Below, piece by piece: positions 20,442 through 31,063 of a DNA stretch of 64,000 bases (its first letter is position 1; every line of letters starts with the position of its first letter). Origin of the DNA: Aspidapion aeneum (taxonomy: Eukaryota; Arthropoda; Insecta; Coleoptera; Brentidae). The position numbers were made by a program, and so were the translations under genes. The stretch covers positions 62,162,366-62,226,365 of the forward strand of contig OY755038.1 in NCBI GenBank assembly GCA_963576565.1. Direction: 5' to 3'. A model generated the notes under the pieces. That model was not told the DNA's origin. It worked only from the letters and a program-made list of their open reading frames with translations, and made no database searches.

Positions 20442-22487
20442 ATGACTTTTGCCATTTTCGCCATCCTTTGTGCCATTGCCCAACTATCAACCATGACGAG
20501 CGCAGACATTATAGCGTACGACTGCCAGGACAAGACGACCGAACTGACCAAGCTGTCGCTGTTAGGCGTAGTGCCATGCAAAGATCCGAAGAATGCCACC
20601 TTATCTGTTTCACGCCGAATCCAGCTCGTACAGAAACGAGAACATGTATCAGTACATACGTATAACTGCCTAGTAATGGTGCAACAACTAGTACAAAGAT
20701 GTGGAATGTTTTCACATACTAGTGCAGTTCCTGGAGGACTTGTTAAAACGGTTCAAACATTAAACCGTGATGGTTGTCTAAAAGCACATAAATTCCGAGC
20801 AGTGAACCTTAATGGGATTAGTGCAGGTACTATAACTCAACTATTGTTAAATGGCACGACAGAAGTTTCAACCACAATTCAAGGACAGATCAAGTCAGAT
20901 GGTTCATGTAACGGAGTACGTTACTCAATTGGAGACACTGTTTACGAAAATGTAATCGTTTCAGCAGCCATAACAATTAAACTGTCAGATTATCAAACAA
21001 CTGCAAATGTAGAAAGAAATGTAATTCATTTAAAAACAGGCACAGTTTGTCATTACAACGATGGCTACTGCTTTGATGATCAAGTTGGAGAAGTTGTTTG
21101 GGAACAAGATCATAAAGAAGTTTGTCACACCCAAGGAGTTGATGTCTTATGGGAAGGAAATGCGACCATACTAACTGTAAGCCAAGAGCCAATCATTAGA
21201 TACATCATTGTAGATGCTGAAGATACTGTCTTTGCACTAAAATTAACGAAACCTGAAGAGCTTTGTCACCAAAGAGCTTGGCAAACCGAACAAAACAGAC
21301 TGCTCATAATAATTGAAGATGAATTGGGATTTTATTATAGAAAATCTTTCTTATTAACTCAAAACACCGATCTGATGGCTCAAGTTTTAAGTAAGTTATT
21401 ATTTTTAGAAATCGCTGTCAAAAAGCAAATGGCTGAATTAATATATGATGCTATTGTAAAAAGATGTGAGCTCAGAGAAGCCATCTTAGCCAATCGAATT
21501 GCATTAGCACATCAATCCCCAGAACTTATTGGAAATTTAATTAAAGAAAATTCTGGATTTATTGGTAGAGTTATGGGAGAAGTCCTTTACATTGCAAAAT
21601 GTAAGCCGGTGATTGTTGATTTTAGACGCACCAAATCTTGCTATCAAGAATTGCCAATCATTTATCAAAACAAGTCTATGTTTAGAACGCCTGTTACCCA
21701 TATAATCTCCGAATATGGAACAGAAATAGATTGTCAAGGACTATTACCAGCAACATTTTACTTAGAAGGTAATTGGGTTGAGTTGTCACCAGAACTCAGA
21801 AGAGCAGAACCCGCATTAGTGCTTGATGCGAATGTTGAAGAAGATACTATAACTCTTTCCAGAATCTCACCCATATCATCACATGGAGTTTATACAACGG
21901 AAGAAATGTATAAATTTCAGACATCTTTATTGTTTCCTAATGAGAAAAGAGCCGTTACCAATGAAATAGCCAGGCGTATCACTGGAAGATCAATGGAAGA
22001 TCAGAAACTATATGTACCTAATATTTTTAATGACCAAGAAATCAAAAATATAGCAATGACAGCAGCAACCGAAGTATGGGGTTTCTTATCCTATATGGGA
22101 AATTTATTTTCAATTTTTGGATTTCTTATTGCAGTTATCCACTTAATCAGTTATGTTGCAACAGTGGTAATGAACTATTTTACTATCAACCGCGTCGCGA
22201 AAGAACACCCAAAGCGCAAACGTTACCTTTGGGCAAGCCTGTGGAATGCACTAACTCACAGGTACGTGTACAAACTATATCGCGAGTTCATGAAGAGTGA
22301 AGTAGAACGTGAAATGCGCGAACGCGAAAATGTGGAGATGGGTGAAACCGGTCCGCGAACCCTTCTTCCAATAACGTCGTCGGTACCATCTGCTCCGTTA
22401 GCTGAAGACTCTGACCAAAAACTTTATCCCAAAGTGTGTCATAATCCCGAGTGTATGAAAGAACTATCCAAGCCAAATGATGTTTGA
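20442..22487 (+). CDS. env: Envelope glycoprotein, jingchuvirus-type (viral-derived env)
   Basis: 681 residues, uninterrupted. A hydrophobic signal peptide covers ~1-21. The ectodomain has about 18 cysteines; its N-terminal pattern (AYDCQD ... VVPCKDP, TYNCLVM, QRCGMFSH, DGCLKAH) is the cysteine, SLxxV and CGMxSH spacing I associate with the glycoproteins of Chuviridae and related negative-strand RNA viruses rather than the baculovirus-F-like env of gypsy. Candidate N-glycosylation sites are N51, N137, N240 and N410. One membrane span lies at ~547-579 (SIFGFLIAVIHLISYVATVV), followed by basic KRKR (591-594) and a ~100-residue tail. The protein would sit on membranes and could allow particle budding or entry. 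Family assignment is by pattern, not by search. Confidence 0.7.
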   Translation: MTFAIFAILCAIAQLSTMTSADIIAYDCQDKTTELTKLSLLGVVPCKDPKNATLSVSRRIQLVQKREHVSVHTYNCLVMVQQLVQRCGMFSHTSAVPGGLVKTVQTLNRDGCLKAHKFRAVNLNGISAGTITQLLLNGTTEVSTTIQGQIKSDGSCNGVRYSIGDTVYENVIVSAAITIKLSDYQTTANVERNVIHLKTGTVCHYNDGYCFDDQVGEVVWEQDHKEVCHTQGVDVLWEGNATILTVSQEPIIRYIIVDAEDTVFALKLTKPEELCHQRAWQTEQNRLLIIIEDELGFYYRKSFLLTQNTDLMAQVLSKLLFLEIAVKKQMAELIYDAIVKRCELREAILANRIALAHQSPELIGNLIKENSGFIGRVMGEVLYIAKCKPVIVDFRRTKSCYQELPIIYQNKSMFRTPVTHIISEYGTEIDCQGLLPATFYLEGNWVELSPELRRAEPALVLDANVEEDTITLSRISPISSHGVYTTEEMYKFQTSLLFPNEKRAVTNEIARRITGRSMEDQKLYVPNIFNDQEIKNIAMTAATEVWGFLSYMGNLFSIFGFLIAVIHLISYVATVVMNYFTINRVAKEHPKRKRYLWASLWNALTHRYVYKLYREFMKSEVEREMRERENVEMGETGPRTLLPITSSVPSAPLAEDSDQKLYPKVCHNPECMKELSKPNDV

Positions 22488-22636
22488 GAACTGTGCGTTC
22501 TGATGAATAGTTATTTTACATATAGATTTAAAACTTGTAAGGCCATAAGTAATTGTTTGACGTGATGAATTTTATTTTCAAAATAATTGATATTTTTAAA
22601 AAAATTAATCACTTTTTCGAAGAAGGGAGGTAAATA
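22488..22636 (+). promoter_or_regulatory. env 3' non-coding and polypurine tract (22619-22630)
   Basis: A 149-bp AT-rich spacer ends in GAAGAAGGGAGG then TAAATA before the LTR TGT. This is the expected plus-strand priming site. The same AAGAAGGGAGG is found before the 3' LTR of the element at 50579-57345, which links the two families. Confidence 0.8.
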
Positions 22637-25012
22637 TGTAACAGAATTTCCCATATTTTATTTTGAATATTTCTCAGATTTTTTGTTAAGGTCTATTTCT
22701 TTAAATATAATATAATATCGGCTAGAGTTTTTCCCATAGCAGAAAAACATGTGGTTCGTATATTTTACACTCTTAAAGACCAGACAAGAGAGCTTTTCTA
22801 ATTTTGACATAATATTTGTAATTTTAGGAAAATATATAGCCAATAAATGTCACACTTTAAACAAACTCTTAAGCTTTAAAAATGTTAAGTGGCTTTTAGA
22901 TTCAGACCCTTGTCTATTGATTTATAAGATAAGACCCTTGTCTATTGATTTATACTTTTCTTAATGTTTTCGGATTTAGTGACAGATATATATAGACCGA
23001 GAAATATTTTATATTTCCCTAAATTAAAACCAACTTTTCATAGTAGCTTTTCTTTATGTTGCGAATTTTCTTGTCACGATCATACATATGAACAGAACTT
23101 TTATAGTTGATTATAGCGATATCAAAAACGACAAAATTGAGTTATTTTTTTAGATTTGATGGACTTTGCTTCCTTATTTGATTTTCAGGTAAATAGATCC
23201 AGTTTTCACTGATTTTCCGTGTCACTTAATTTTGATCATATTGATTTCGTTTGGATATCGTAGTATTGCAAGTTTCAAAGGTCACGTATTGTTTTGAACA
23301 GTGGTTCATTAAATACTTCAAAGTGGTTAATTAGTAATTACTAAATGTAGAAAAATCAAACAATTACTAAAGGCTATGTAAATATAAGATTTGATTTGTC
23401 ATATTTTTTAAGAGAAAATTGGAAATTTTCTGGAAAATAGCAGTTGAGTTTTTCACCGGGTTTTCTCAACTTAGGCTATATGCCAACCCGGTTTCGATTT
23501 TAAAAGCAAAAAATCGTAGGCACTTTCTTTAAAGGCAGTGTTTTTTTTAATTGGTCAATTTTGATAAATAATTAATAAATTTTAAACTGGACATTACTAG
23601 GATGTTCGTTTCATTTTTTAGATCAGTTTAGGTAACTTTTGAAGTAGCTTTCTTTGTTTTCCGAAATTAGGTAATCTAGGGTGACTTTGAGCTTTAACTG
23701 AATTTTCTTATTTGTGGGTGTTCCCGTGGGACGTCTTTAAGAGTAGGCCATCTTTACTTAAATTAAGTCAGGGAAAATTTGATGTTTTGTTCTTTTTTTT
23801 GTGTCACTGACTTTATTTCATGTCTCTGTTTTTAAACACAAAAGTTTAGGAATAATATGTATATGTATAGGTTTTTTCCAATCTAGGGACGCCTACCCAA
23901 ATATGTCAAATAAGAAGGGATAATCTGAGAGCAGTTTTTTTTCAAGTTGTAAAGTTAAAATTTAGTTCCGTCTTAGAGTTTTGAAAAGTCAGTCGGGTTT
24001 TAAAATATAAGCGCGTGCTTTAAACTTTAACTTTTGTAAGTAATGTCAAGTATCAATTATTACACTGCCTCAACCCTTTCTTTATTTGACAAACTTGGAT
24101 AATTTTAGACAATTCTGTGTATTTACTTTTGATTTGTGGGAAACTATTTTGGGATCAAAATGGGTTTTAAATCAGTTGATTAAAACATGGGTAATGTTGG
24201 TATTTTTATTAATTTATCAAGTTTTTGCCTATACTTGGGATTTTTATTTAAAGTCTAAAATACTTGGGAAGAGGGTGGAAATAGAATTGCCTAGAATAAA
24301 ACATGATTTAGCTTTGTTTGTTTAATTTTGTCAAATAATTAATTTTGTCACATTTTTCTCAAATTGTTTTTAATTTGTCATATTTTCATATTTTCATCTT
24401 TTTATTTTAAAATATACACTTGCCTAGTCCAGAAACAAGGCCTTTTTATTTAACAACAAAATTAAAAATAAAACTACAGATCTGATGAACAACCTATCGA
24501 TTATTTAATGTTAGAGCAAGCTGAGTATAGTAGTGTATTATAGCTAAAAATTGGTAAAAAGCTAATTCAGATCAAATCAAGAAGTTTAGTTAATCTCAGA
24601 TTGGCCTGATCTAAATAACTTTGATGGGCAGTTCATATCAGAAACATATCAAAACAAAACAGTGAAATATAGTGAAAAAGAAATATCATCCAATCGAGTA
24701 GCAGTTGTCTAGAGGTTTAAGATTTGAATTGGTAAGTAAGCTTACTCATGTACTAACAAGACTGTAGAACGCCAACATGGACTCAGCCCCGAGAACTACT
24801 TTATTTTTCCAGAGGTCTACATTGTTTCAGATGAAGCGCACCAGGAAAGACTCGCATGTGTCATCTTGGTGTTGTGTTCCACTCTATCCCTGTTTCTATT
24901 GGGTTCATTCATTCATTACTATCTCACAAAATATTCACATAAAAACTAAATAAAGTAGTTGCCTTAAATAAATAATTAAATAAATATACATAATGACCGC
25001 TCGCCCGTTACA
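22637..25012 (+). repeat. 3' LTR of the 21-kb provirus
   Basis: Same 2,376-bp length and same ends as the 5' LTR. The only mismatch I found by reading is t at 24765 against a at 6060. Followed by the CCGG duplication. Confidence 0.93.
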
Positions 25013-25186
25013 CCGGCAAAGGCAAATCGGCTCGCTAAGAAAAACGAGGGTTAAGATGTGATGTGTAACCCCACAGGCAGGACTATACAGGACTTGTACA
25101 GGACATGTACAGGACACTACAGGACCAAAAATTTATTAAAGTCCTGTAGGATAGTGTACAAATTTGGTTCAGCTGATCACCCCTCG
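25013..25186 (+). mobile_element. hAT-like MITE, right half
   Basis: Starts with the duplicated CCGG (25013-25016), contains ACAGGACTTGTACAGGACAT-type units and CACTACAGGACCAAAAATTT, and ends in the TIR CAGCTGATCACCCCTCG (25170-25186). The sequence from the ACTACAGGACC block to the end matches the intact copy at 60985-61113. Confidence 0.8.
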
Positions 25187-25194
25187 CTAATGAC

Positions 25195-25519
25195 AGTTTT
25201 TTGACAATTAAAAACTTTAAAAAGGCTAACTTTTTAGCGGAGCATCGCATCAATACACTGTTTGTCAATACACGGAATATGGTAGACTATATTTTGCTCA
25301 ATAATTTGTGTTATAACCAAAAACTTCGTAGGCGCTTCAGTTTCTGAGATACTTTGGTATAAAAAACTGTTTTTAAGTGTGGCTAGCTCGGAAGGTGTCA
25401 GATCCGTTATGGATCCATTAATTTTATTTTGTTTTTTGCCCGCTTCACTTACTACAAATGAATTTGGCAAAGCCCCCTCGTCAAAAATGGCTTTAGACAT
25501 CACCTATCGAAATCAAATA
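25195..25519 (-). other. unplaced sequence with an 89-codon minus frame (25234-25503)
   Basis: The minus strand is open for 89 codons with balanced composition (TDLTPSELATLKNSFLYQ, IIEQNIVYHIP). Its start overlaps the GCCCCCTCGTCAAAAATGGC segment that also occurs in the ~140-bp repeat, so it may be part of a longer, degraded parent element of that repeat. I do not recognise it. Chance openness is possible. Confidence 0.25.
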
Positions 25520-26880
25520 CGGTGGATAATTTGCCGCTAATTAGTCGTTAATTAGTTGTGGAAACACAAATTTTGTAGCTTTTATTTTTGTGTGTTTTTT
25601 GGGTGCTTCGCTAAGTTCTTATGAAGTTAGTGAAGTACCGTTGCTTTAGACATTACCTATTAAAATCAGATATGGTGGATATTTTGCCGCTAATTAGTGG
25701 TTAATTAGTTGTGGAAATACAAATTTTGTAGTTTTTATTTTTGTGAGTTTTTTTGTGTGCTTTGCTATCTTCATATGAAGTTAGTGAAGTACCGTTGCTT
25801 TAGACATTACCTATTAAAATCAGATACGGTGGATAATTTGCCGCTAATTAGTCGTTAATTAGTTGTGGAAGCACAAATTTTGTAGCTTTTATTTTTGTGT
25901 GTTTTTTGGGGCTTTGCTAAGTTCTTATGAAGTTAGTGAAGTACCGTTGCTTTAGACATTACCTATTAAAATCAGATACGGTGGATATTTTGTCGCTAAT
26001 TAGTGGTTAATTAGTTGTAAATAAATTGATTTTGTCGCTTTTGTTTTTGTGTCTTTTCTGGGTGTTTCACTAACTTCATATCTTGTTAAAGATGCACATT
26101 CGTTCCAACAGCGTCTTGGTGAATAATTTGCCACCAATAAGTCGTTAATTACTTGTAGGTAAATAAATTTTGTTGCTTTTATTTATTTACTCTATATGAA
26201 TTTAGCGCTAACTTTATATGAATTTAGCGAAGCACCCTCGTCAAAAATGACTTTAGACATCACCTATCAAAATCGAATACGTTGGATAATTTGCCGCTAA
26301 TTAGTTGTGGCAAAATTAATTTTGTCACTCTCGAGGTCGCTCTTAATTTTTAGTGTTTTTTTGGGTGCTTTTATATGAAGTTGGCAAAGCACCCAAAAAA
26401 CAAAAAGAAAATAAAAGTTACAAAATTAATTTTTCCATACCTAATTAGCGGCAAATTATCCAGCAAGACGCGGTTCGATTTGTAGCGAAAGTGCATCTTC
26501 AACAACATATGGAGTTAGCAAAGCACCAAAAAAAACACAACAAATAAAAGTGACGAAATCAATTTATTCACAACTAGTTAATGACTAATTAGCGGCAAAT
26601 TATCCATTGTATCCGATTTCAATAGGCGATGTCCAAAGCGATTTTTGACTAAGATGCTTCACTAACTTCATATGAACTTAGCAAAGCACCTAAAAAACAC
26701 ACAAAAGTAAAAGCTACAAAATTAATTTTTCCACAACTAATTAACGACTAATTAGCGGTAAATTATTCACCATATTCGATTTCGATATGTCATGTCTAAA
26801 GCCATTTTTGATGAGGGTGCTTTGCTTATTTCATATGAAGTTAATGAAGCAGCCAAAAAAAATACTCAAAAATAAGAACG
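25520..26880. repeat. ~140-160-bp repeat array with internal orientation switch
   Basis: Plus-oriented cores (GGATAATTTGCCGCTAATTA) near 25534, 25675, 25830, 25983, 26120 and 26283, then minus-oriented cores (TAATTAGCGGCAAATTATCC) near 26433, 26572 and 26738. The switch lies at about 26370-26400, where GTGCTTTTATATGAAGTTGG is followed by GCAAAGCACCCAAAAAAC. Units also share TAGACATCACCTATC and CTTCATATGAAGTTAG. Non-coding; a satellite-like or foldback family. Confidence 0.75.
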
Positions 26881-27070
26881 AGGGGTAACCTGCGTGGGTA
26901 TTTTGGTGTACAAATCTTAGGTATTAGGGGAATTGTTAGAGGAAATAGTGGGTATTATTAGGGTATTAGTGGGTATTAGTAGGCATTAGTGGGTATTAGA
27001 AGGGTATTCGATGTAATAGCCGGGGTATTAGAGGAATTAGTCTGGGTAATAGCTGTATTAGAATTATAAA
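26879..27070 (+). repeat. hAT-like end followed by GGTATTAGTG minisatellite
   Basis: Starts CGAGGGGTAACCTGCGTGGG, then GGTGTACAAAT, then about a dozen imperfect ~10-11-bp units of the type GGGTATTAGT to about 27060. The same layout (CGAGGGGT..., GGTGTACAAAT, short tandem units) is seen in the MITE at 3717. No matching right end was found, so this is a one-ended copy of a related family. Confidence 0.5.
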
Positions 27071-27751
27071 AGAACATAAGATTTTTCAAACTTATTTCCC
27101 TATTTACCACAGACCAAGTCCAATGTAACCTGGTATCTGGTACCTTTCGATGCGTATCAAGATGCTACAGTAGATTATGAGCATTTTTTATGGGAACCTC
27201 CTTATTAGTAGATACATATTAACGATTTGGCAACATTGCCTACACCTGTTGTGAAAAAAACTGTGAGTATCGAGGTGCGTATCCAGTGGGTAAACTTTAT
27301 GTTTTTTTTGTGGTGGCAGTGAAAAAAAATAAGGTAAGTTATGTTCAGTAGAAATGTCTGTGAGACTGATAATTGTCTATATGATTCATTTTTCATAATA
27401 CTTTAATTTAAGTTGGCACTCGGCTAAAGCAATAAAGCGAGCAATAAAGTTAGGTTATGTTAACTCCAATATTTTCATGCAGCACCGAGTGCAGCACGAT
27501 TGCTATTTTTTTTACAATGTTGACAATAATAGTGGAATACAGGTAGTAATATGATTTTCCAAATTCAATTTTAAATTTTTCAAGGGGTCGAAATAAAATT
27601 TTGGTTTTTGACTGTCGTTCATTTTTTTTTATTAAGTCCTAAATGATGTGGAAGTATAGTATAGGCAAAAAATTTTGAAAAACTTTAATTGGCTAAACCG
27701 GTAGAGCTCCATAGGAGAATGGTTCGGATTGTATTTAAGCCAAATCAGCCC
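27071..27751. other. intervening sequence, no gene seen
   Basis: AT-rich with no coding frame or recognised element. It ends at the AGGG (27752-27755) that flanks the next LTR element. Confidence 0.4.
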
Positions 27752-27755
27752 AGGG
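27752..27755. repeat. 4-bp target site duplication (AGGG), left copy
   Basis: AGGG before TGTGGCC at 27756 and again at 44479-44482 after ...CGTTACA. Confidence 0.8.
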
Positions 27756-30700
27756 TGTGGCCTTAAAAAAAAGTTAAAAAATAATTTGGGCGCCAATTTG
27801 TGGCCTATTAAAAAAAAGTTGTGTGACATTTGTGGCAGCTTAAAGACGTCGCCGCCATTTTGTGACACTGAAACCCACTGAATAATTAAACAAATATCTG
27901 GAAGCAGAACTGTATTTTCCAGCTAGGTAAAACATTGATATGCCCGGTAACTTTTATACAGTGGAGAAGGGGGGGGTTCAGAAATAAGAAACTTTTAAGT
28001 GCGCCACATTATTTAATACCAATGTTTTACAAAGAAGATCTTAAATAAAATACAGTTCAACCCAAACGTTGCAGCCAAACAATGAAATTCTACTTACTTC
28101 CGAGGCTTCCAGAGTATTTGTGTAATTAAGAATAACCAAAAAAATAAACAGAACAAAATTCTAAAAGATTGAATTAAGATGACAAAACTAGAAGCACTTT
28201 ACAGGTAGATGGACTCCTTTAACAGGTCATAGTTATCTACATCTGAATCAGTAGTGTGAGACTCAGTTGTATAAATGATGGTTAAAAATAAGATATACTT
28301 CCAAAATTATTCTGTCATAGGGGAGATCCGGACCAAATATCTGCTGTCATCATTCTACGTTGGGTAGAATGAGACAGACAGCAACCCAGTCCGAGATCCA
28401 CCCCATGAGGTAAAAATGTGTAAAGAAACCGTTAAAACATGTAATCTCATCTCTCTTTTGTCTCCGCAAAGTTGGTCATTGGGTTGTACAAATAACACAA
28501 GAAAAATTAGTTCATCTTGTTTATTTTAAAAGGTAAAACTGGAGTATTACCAAAAACATGAAATAAAAAAAAATAATGGAATGTAGTGGAACAAGTCAGG
28601 GCCTAAGTAGCAAGACAATCCAAATTTCACAAGAGAAATTGTCTTAAATAAATGAAATGAAGGAAAACTTAGTAAATACACCGCAAAATTGTGGTTATGA
28701 CGTCATACCGTTACCTTGCGTTTACAAGAAGTGTTAAAATTAAGCTGTGCAAAATTATATAGGGAAAGATCACTTCTAAATTATATTGTGGAAGTTATAT
28801 ATGAGAAAAAAAATTATAGTTAAGGCTTGCTCCTACCTTGGTCCTTGATTATATTGTTAAAATAAAAAATGTGTTTTATTTTGTAAACCTGGATGTGTTG
28901 TACCAGACATCTTCTGCTACTCCAGGTCCCGTTCTGCTCGCGCCTCCCCTAGTGCCCGCTTAGCACATCACGCTAGGGCCACACTGGTTGTGGAAAATGT
29001 TGCTGATTCTTTGCCCGAGCGTAGAACCCTGTGGAAAATGAAATGTTTCAGTTTCCTGGAGAACCCCATGTCGACTCAATAAAATACAGCAGATTTAAAC
29101 AGATGAACTAAAATAACCCTACGTACCTTTCCCAGGGTTAGACCTGGCTCGTCCGGCTTCCCACCAGCGTCCAGCACCGCTGCCGATGGAATGGACAGGG
29201 CTGTAGACAATGGAGAAAAACAATATATAGTTTTTATCCAACACGTGGTTAAAAGAAAAATATAAAAACGCCAAAAATTCCCCACGTCTGTTGTCAAAAA
29301 AAGTACATTTCACACGAAAAATAACTACAATTTGGGAGGCAAATATTATCTTGAAGAGTACTCAAATAAAAAAAAATGAAAAAAAATAAAATCGAACTTA
29401 CCGCTGCTCTTTCCGTACAAAATGGCGTAGGCCGACTTAAAATTCCCCTCAAAAGGGTGCGAGCGTCACTCCAGATTACGCCTAGACACGACGGACTCAC
29501 TTGTACAGTCTCTGGGACTGAACCTGCAGTTTTTTGCAGTGCCACTAACCAAAACAATGGCGATCCCAGAGCCTGCTGCCGACCCAGCCAAAATTCGTTA
29601 GCAAAAAGAGACCAAGCACTTCGTCGAGAATACCAGAATAATCAAGTGGCCGGAAACCGTTTTGTAAATTTGGTGGGGAGTGGGGACGGTAAAACGCAAT
29701 AGTACCAACCTAATCTTCCCGGTTAAATTCAAATAAAGGATGCAAACCTATTTATAAAAAACTTTTTCGCCAAAATTAAATCTCTACCTTCAGTGGCAAG
29801 ACTGGGAGAAAAACCCGGGGTTTTCAAAGTAACCAATGAGGAGATACAGCAATAGTTCTATACAGGTATATAGGGGCAGCACCGACCAAGGGGATAGGAA
29901 GTACGTAAAACGCACCTTGAGGTGTTGTCGGATCTATTTCCACGGTTGAAATTTTTATAACAAGGACGTCGAGACACCCTCCATACATTTGACCGAACAT
30001 TTGCCTACCGGACCCCCACCAACATATCAAGTAGAAGAAGAATAACCCGACGGACTAGAAGAAGCTCAGCATTGAAACCATCAACTGTAAAATCAATTAC
30101 TGGAGATCAGGGCATGCAGCAAACCCAGGAATATTCGAACACTCAACCAATTCCCATATGAGTAAAGCTATACTAAGTGTAGAATTTAGTTGTATTTTAG
30201 CTACAGTTTCAGTCACAAGTTTCCTTTGCTCTTTATATATGTTTTCTCTAAGATTCATATGGTTTGACGCCATTCTTGTAAAACATTTCTACTGTAATAA
30301 AGTTGTTTCTGAACCTGAACCCAAAAATACACACTGAACTACTGCTAAGAAGCTCGGCACAAGAGTGTTCAGATGTTAACTCACACGATTTCGTTTATTC
30401 TTTTAGTCTTGGTTTTTATCCCTCGTTTATCTCCCATTTACAAAAGTGCATAACTCGTATTTATTTCATCCTCTCCCTATCAAATTAATAAAGATATCAA
30501 AGTGGCGGAGCCTCGGTTGTTCCTGGTCGACCCAAATATGTTTTTGTACTATCAAAACTAGTTAATCCGTGAAGGATATGAGGTTCGGATTGTCCCAATA
30601 TCCTCGAAATAAACGTAAGGGAATGAAATGTTCATCTAAATGTTTCCTTCCTGTTACTGAAACCATTTGTGATGCGGCAACGCCGCCATTCCCCAGCTGT

Positions 30701-31022
30701 TTAATTTCATAAACGTCAAAGAGCATCACAAAATTCCACAGATAAAAACAAAAACAATCAAAAGTTTTTATGTGATTTTCCCGAAGCCTGTGATCTTAAA
30801 TTCCAATTACGATGTCCAGATAATGCGATGTGCGTAGTGTCCACAGTAATTCGATGGAATGCCTCCTTTTAAGGTAACTTCCTAGACCCTATATAACCTC
30901 CAAACCTAGCTCTATAAAATACCCTTACTTTGTGTACAGAAAGACGAATCAAAGAGCCTTGATTATTTACCTAAATAAACAAATATGTAACGTTGTCTTA
31001 AACGTAAAAATGACACGTTACA
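27756..31022 (-). repeat. 3' LTR of the 16.7-kb element
   Basis: 3,267 bp, very long for a Ty3/Gypsy LTR. On the minus strand it starts TGTAACGTGTCATT and ends GGCCACA. No gene is convincing inside it, although a 108-codon plus-strand frame is present identically placed in both LTRs (29376-29702 and 42835-43161). Confidence 0.9.
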
Positions 31023-31040
31023 TAATCCCCCCCCCCAACT
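31023..31040 (-). promoter_or_regulatory. polypurine tract of the 16.7-kb element
   Basis: On the minus strand AAGTT, ten G residues, then ATTA lead into the LTR TGTAAC. Position and purine run are right for plus-strand priming. Confidence 0.7.
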
Positions 31041-31063
31041 TCAAGACGATTAACCTAAAAAGG

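Larger units (their letters stand above)
3932..25012 (+). mobile_element. 21.1-kb Ty3/Gypsy LTR provirus with gag, pol and a viral-type env
   Basis: Bounded by two 2,376-bp direct LTRs offset by 18,705 bp and by CCGG duplications. Order: 5' LTR, primer-site position, 7.6-kb leader, gag (13892-15703), pol in the -1 frame (15649 onward, broken near 17390, resuming to 20224), splice acceptor, env (20442-22487), polypurine tract, 3' LTR. Protease, reverse transcriptase, RNase H, integrase order is that of Ty3/Gypsy. Env placement and a splice signal make it errantivirus-like, but the envelope is not of the usual gypsy type. By eye the LTRs differ at only one base (6060 a, 24765 t), which indicates a recent insertion. 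The reverse transcriptase frame break makes this copy non-autonomous. Confidence 0.93.

Noticed and set aside
20294..20665. 123-codon frame overlapping the start of env
   Set aside because: Out of frame with env, no signature, and it crosses the env splice acceptor.
20442..22487. Standard gypsy (baculovirus F-like) envelope
   Set aside because: The N-terminal cysteine layout and the SLxxV and CGMxSH-type signatures do not fit what I know of that family, and no furin-site/fusion-peptide arrangement typical of it is evident.
25234..25503. An 89-codon minus-strand gene
   Set aside because: Not recognised, and its start lies in repeat sequence; kept only as a low-confidence note.
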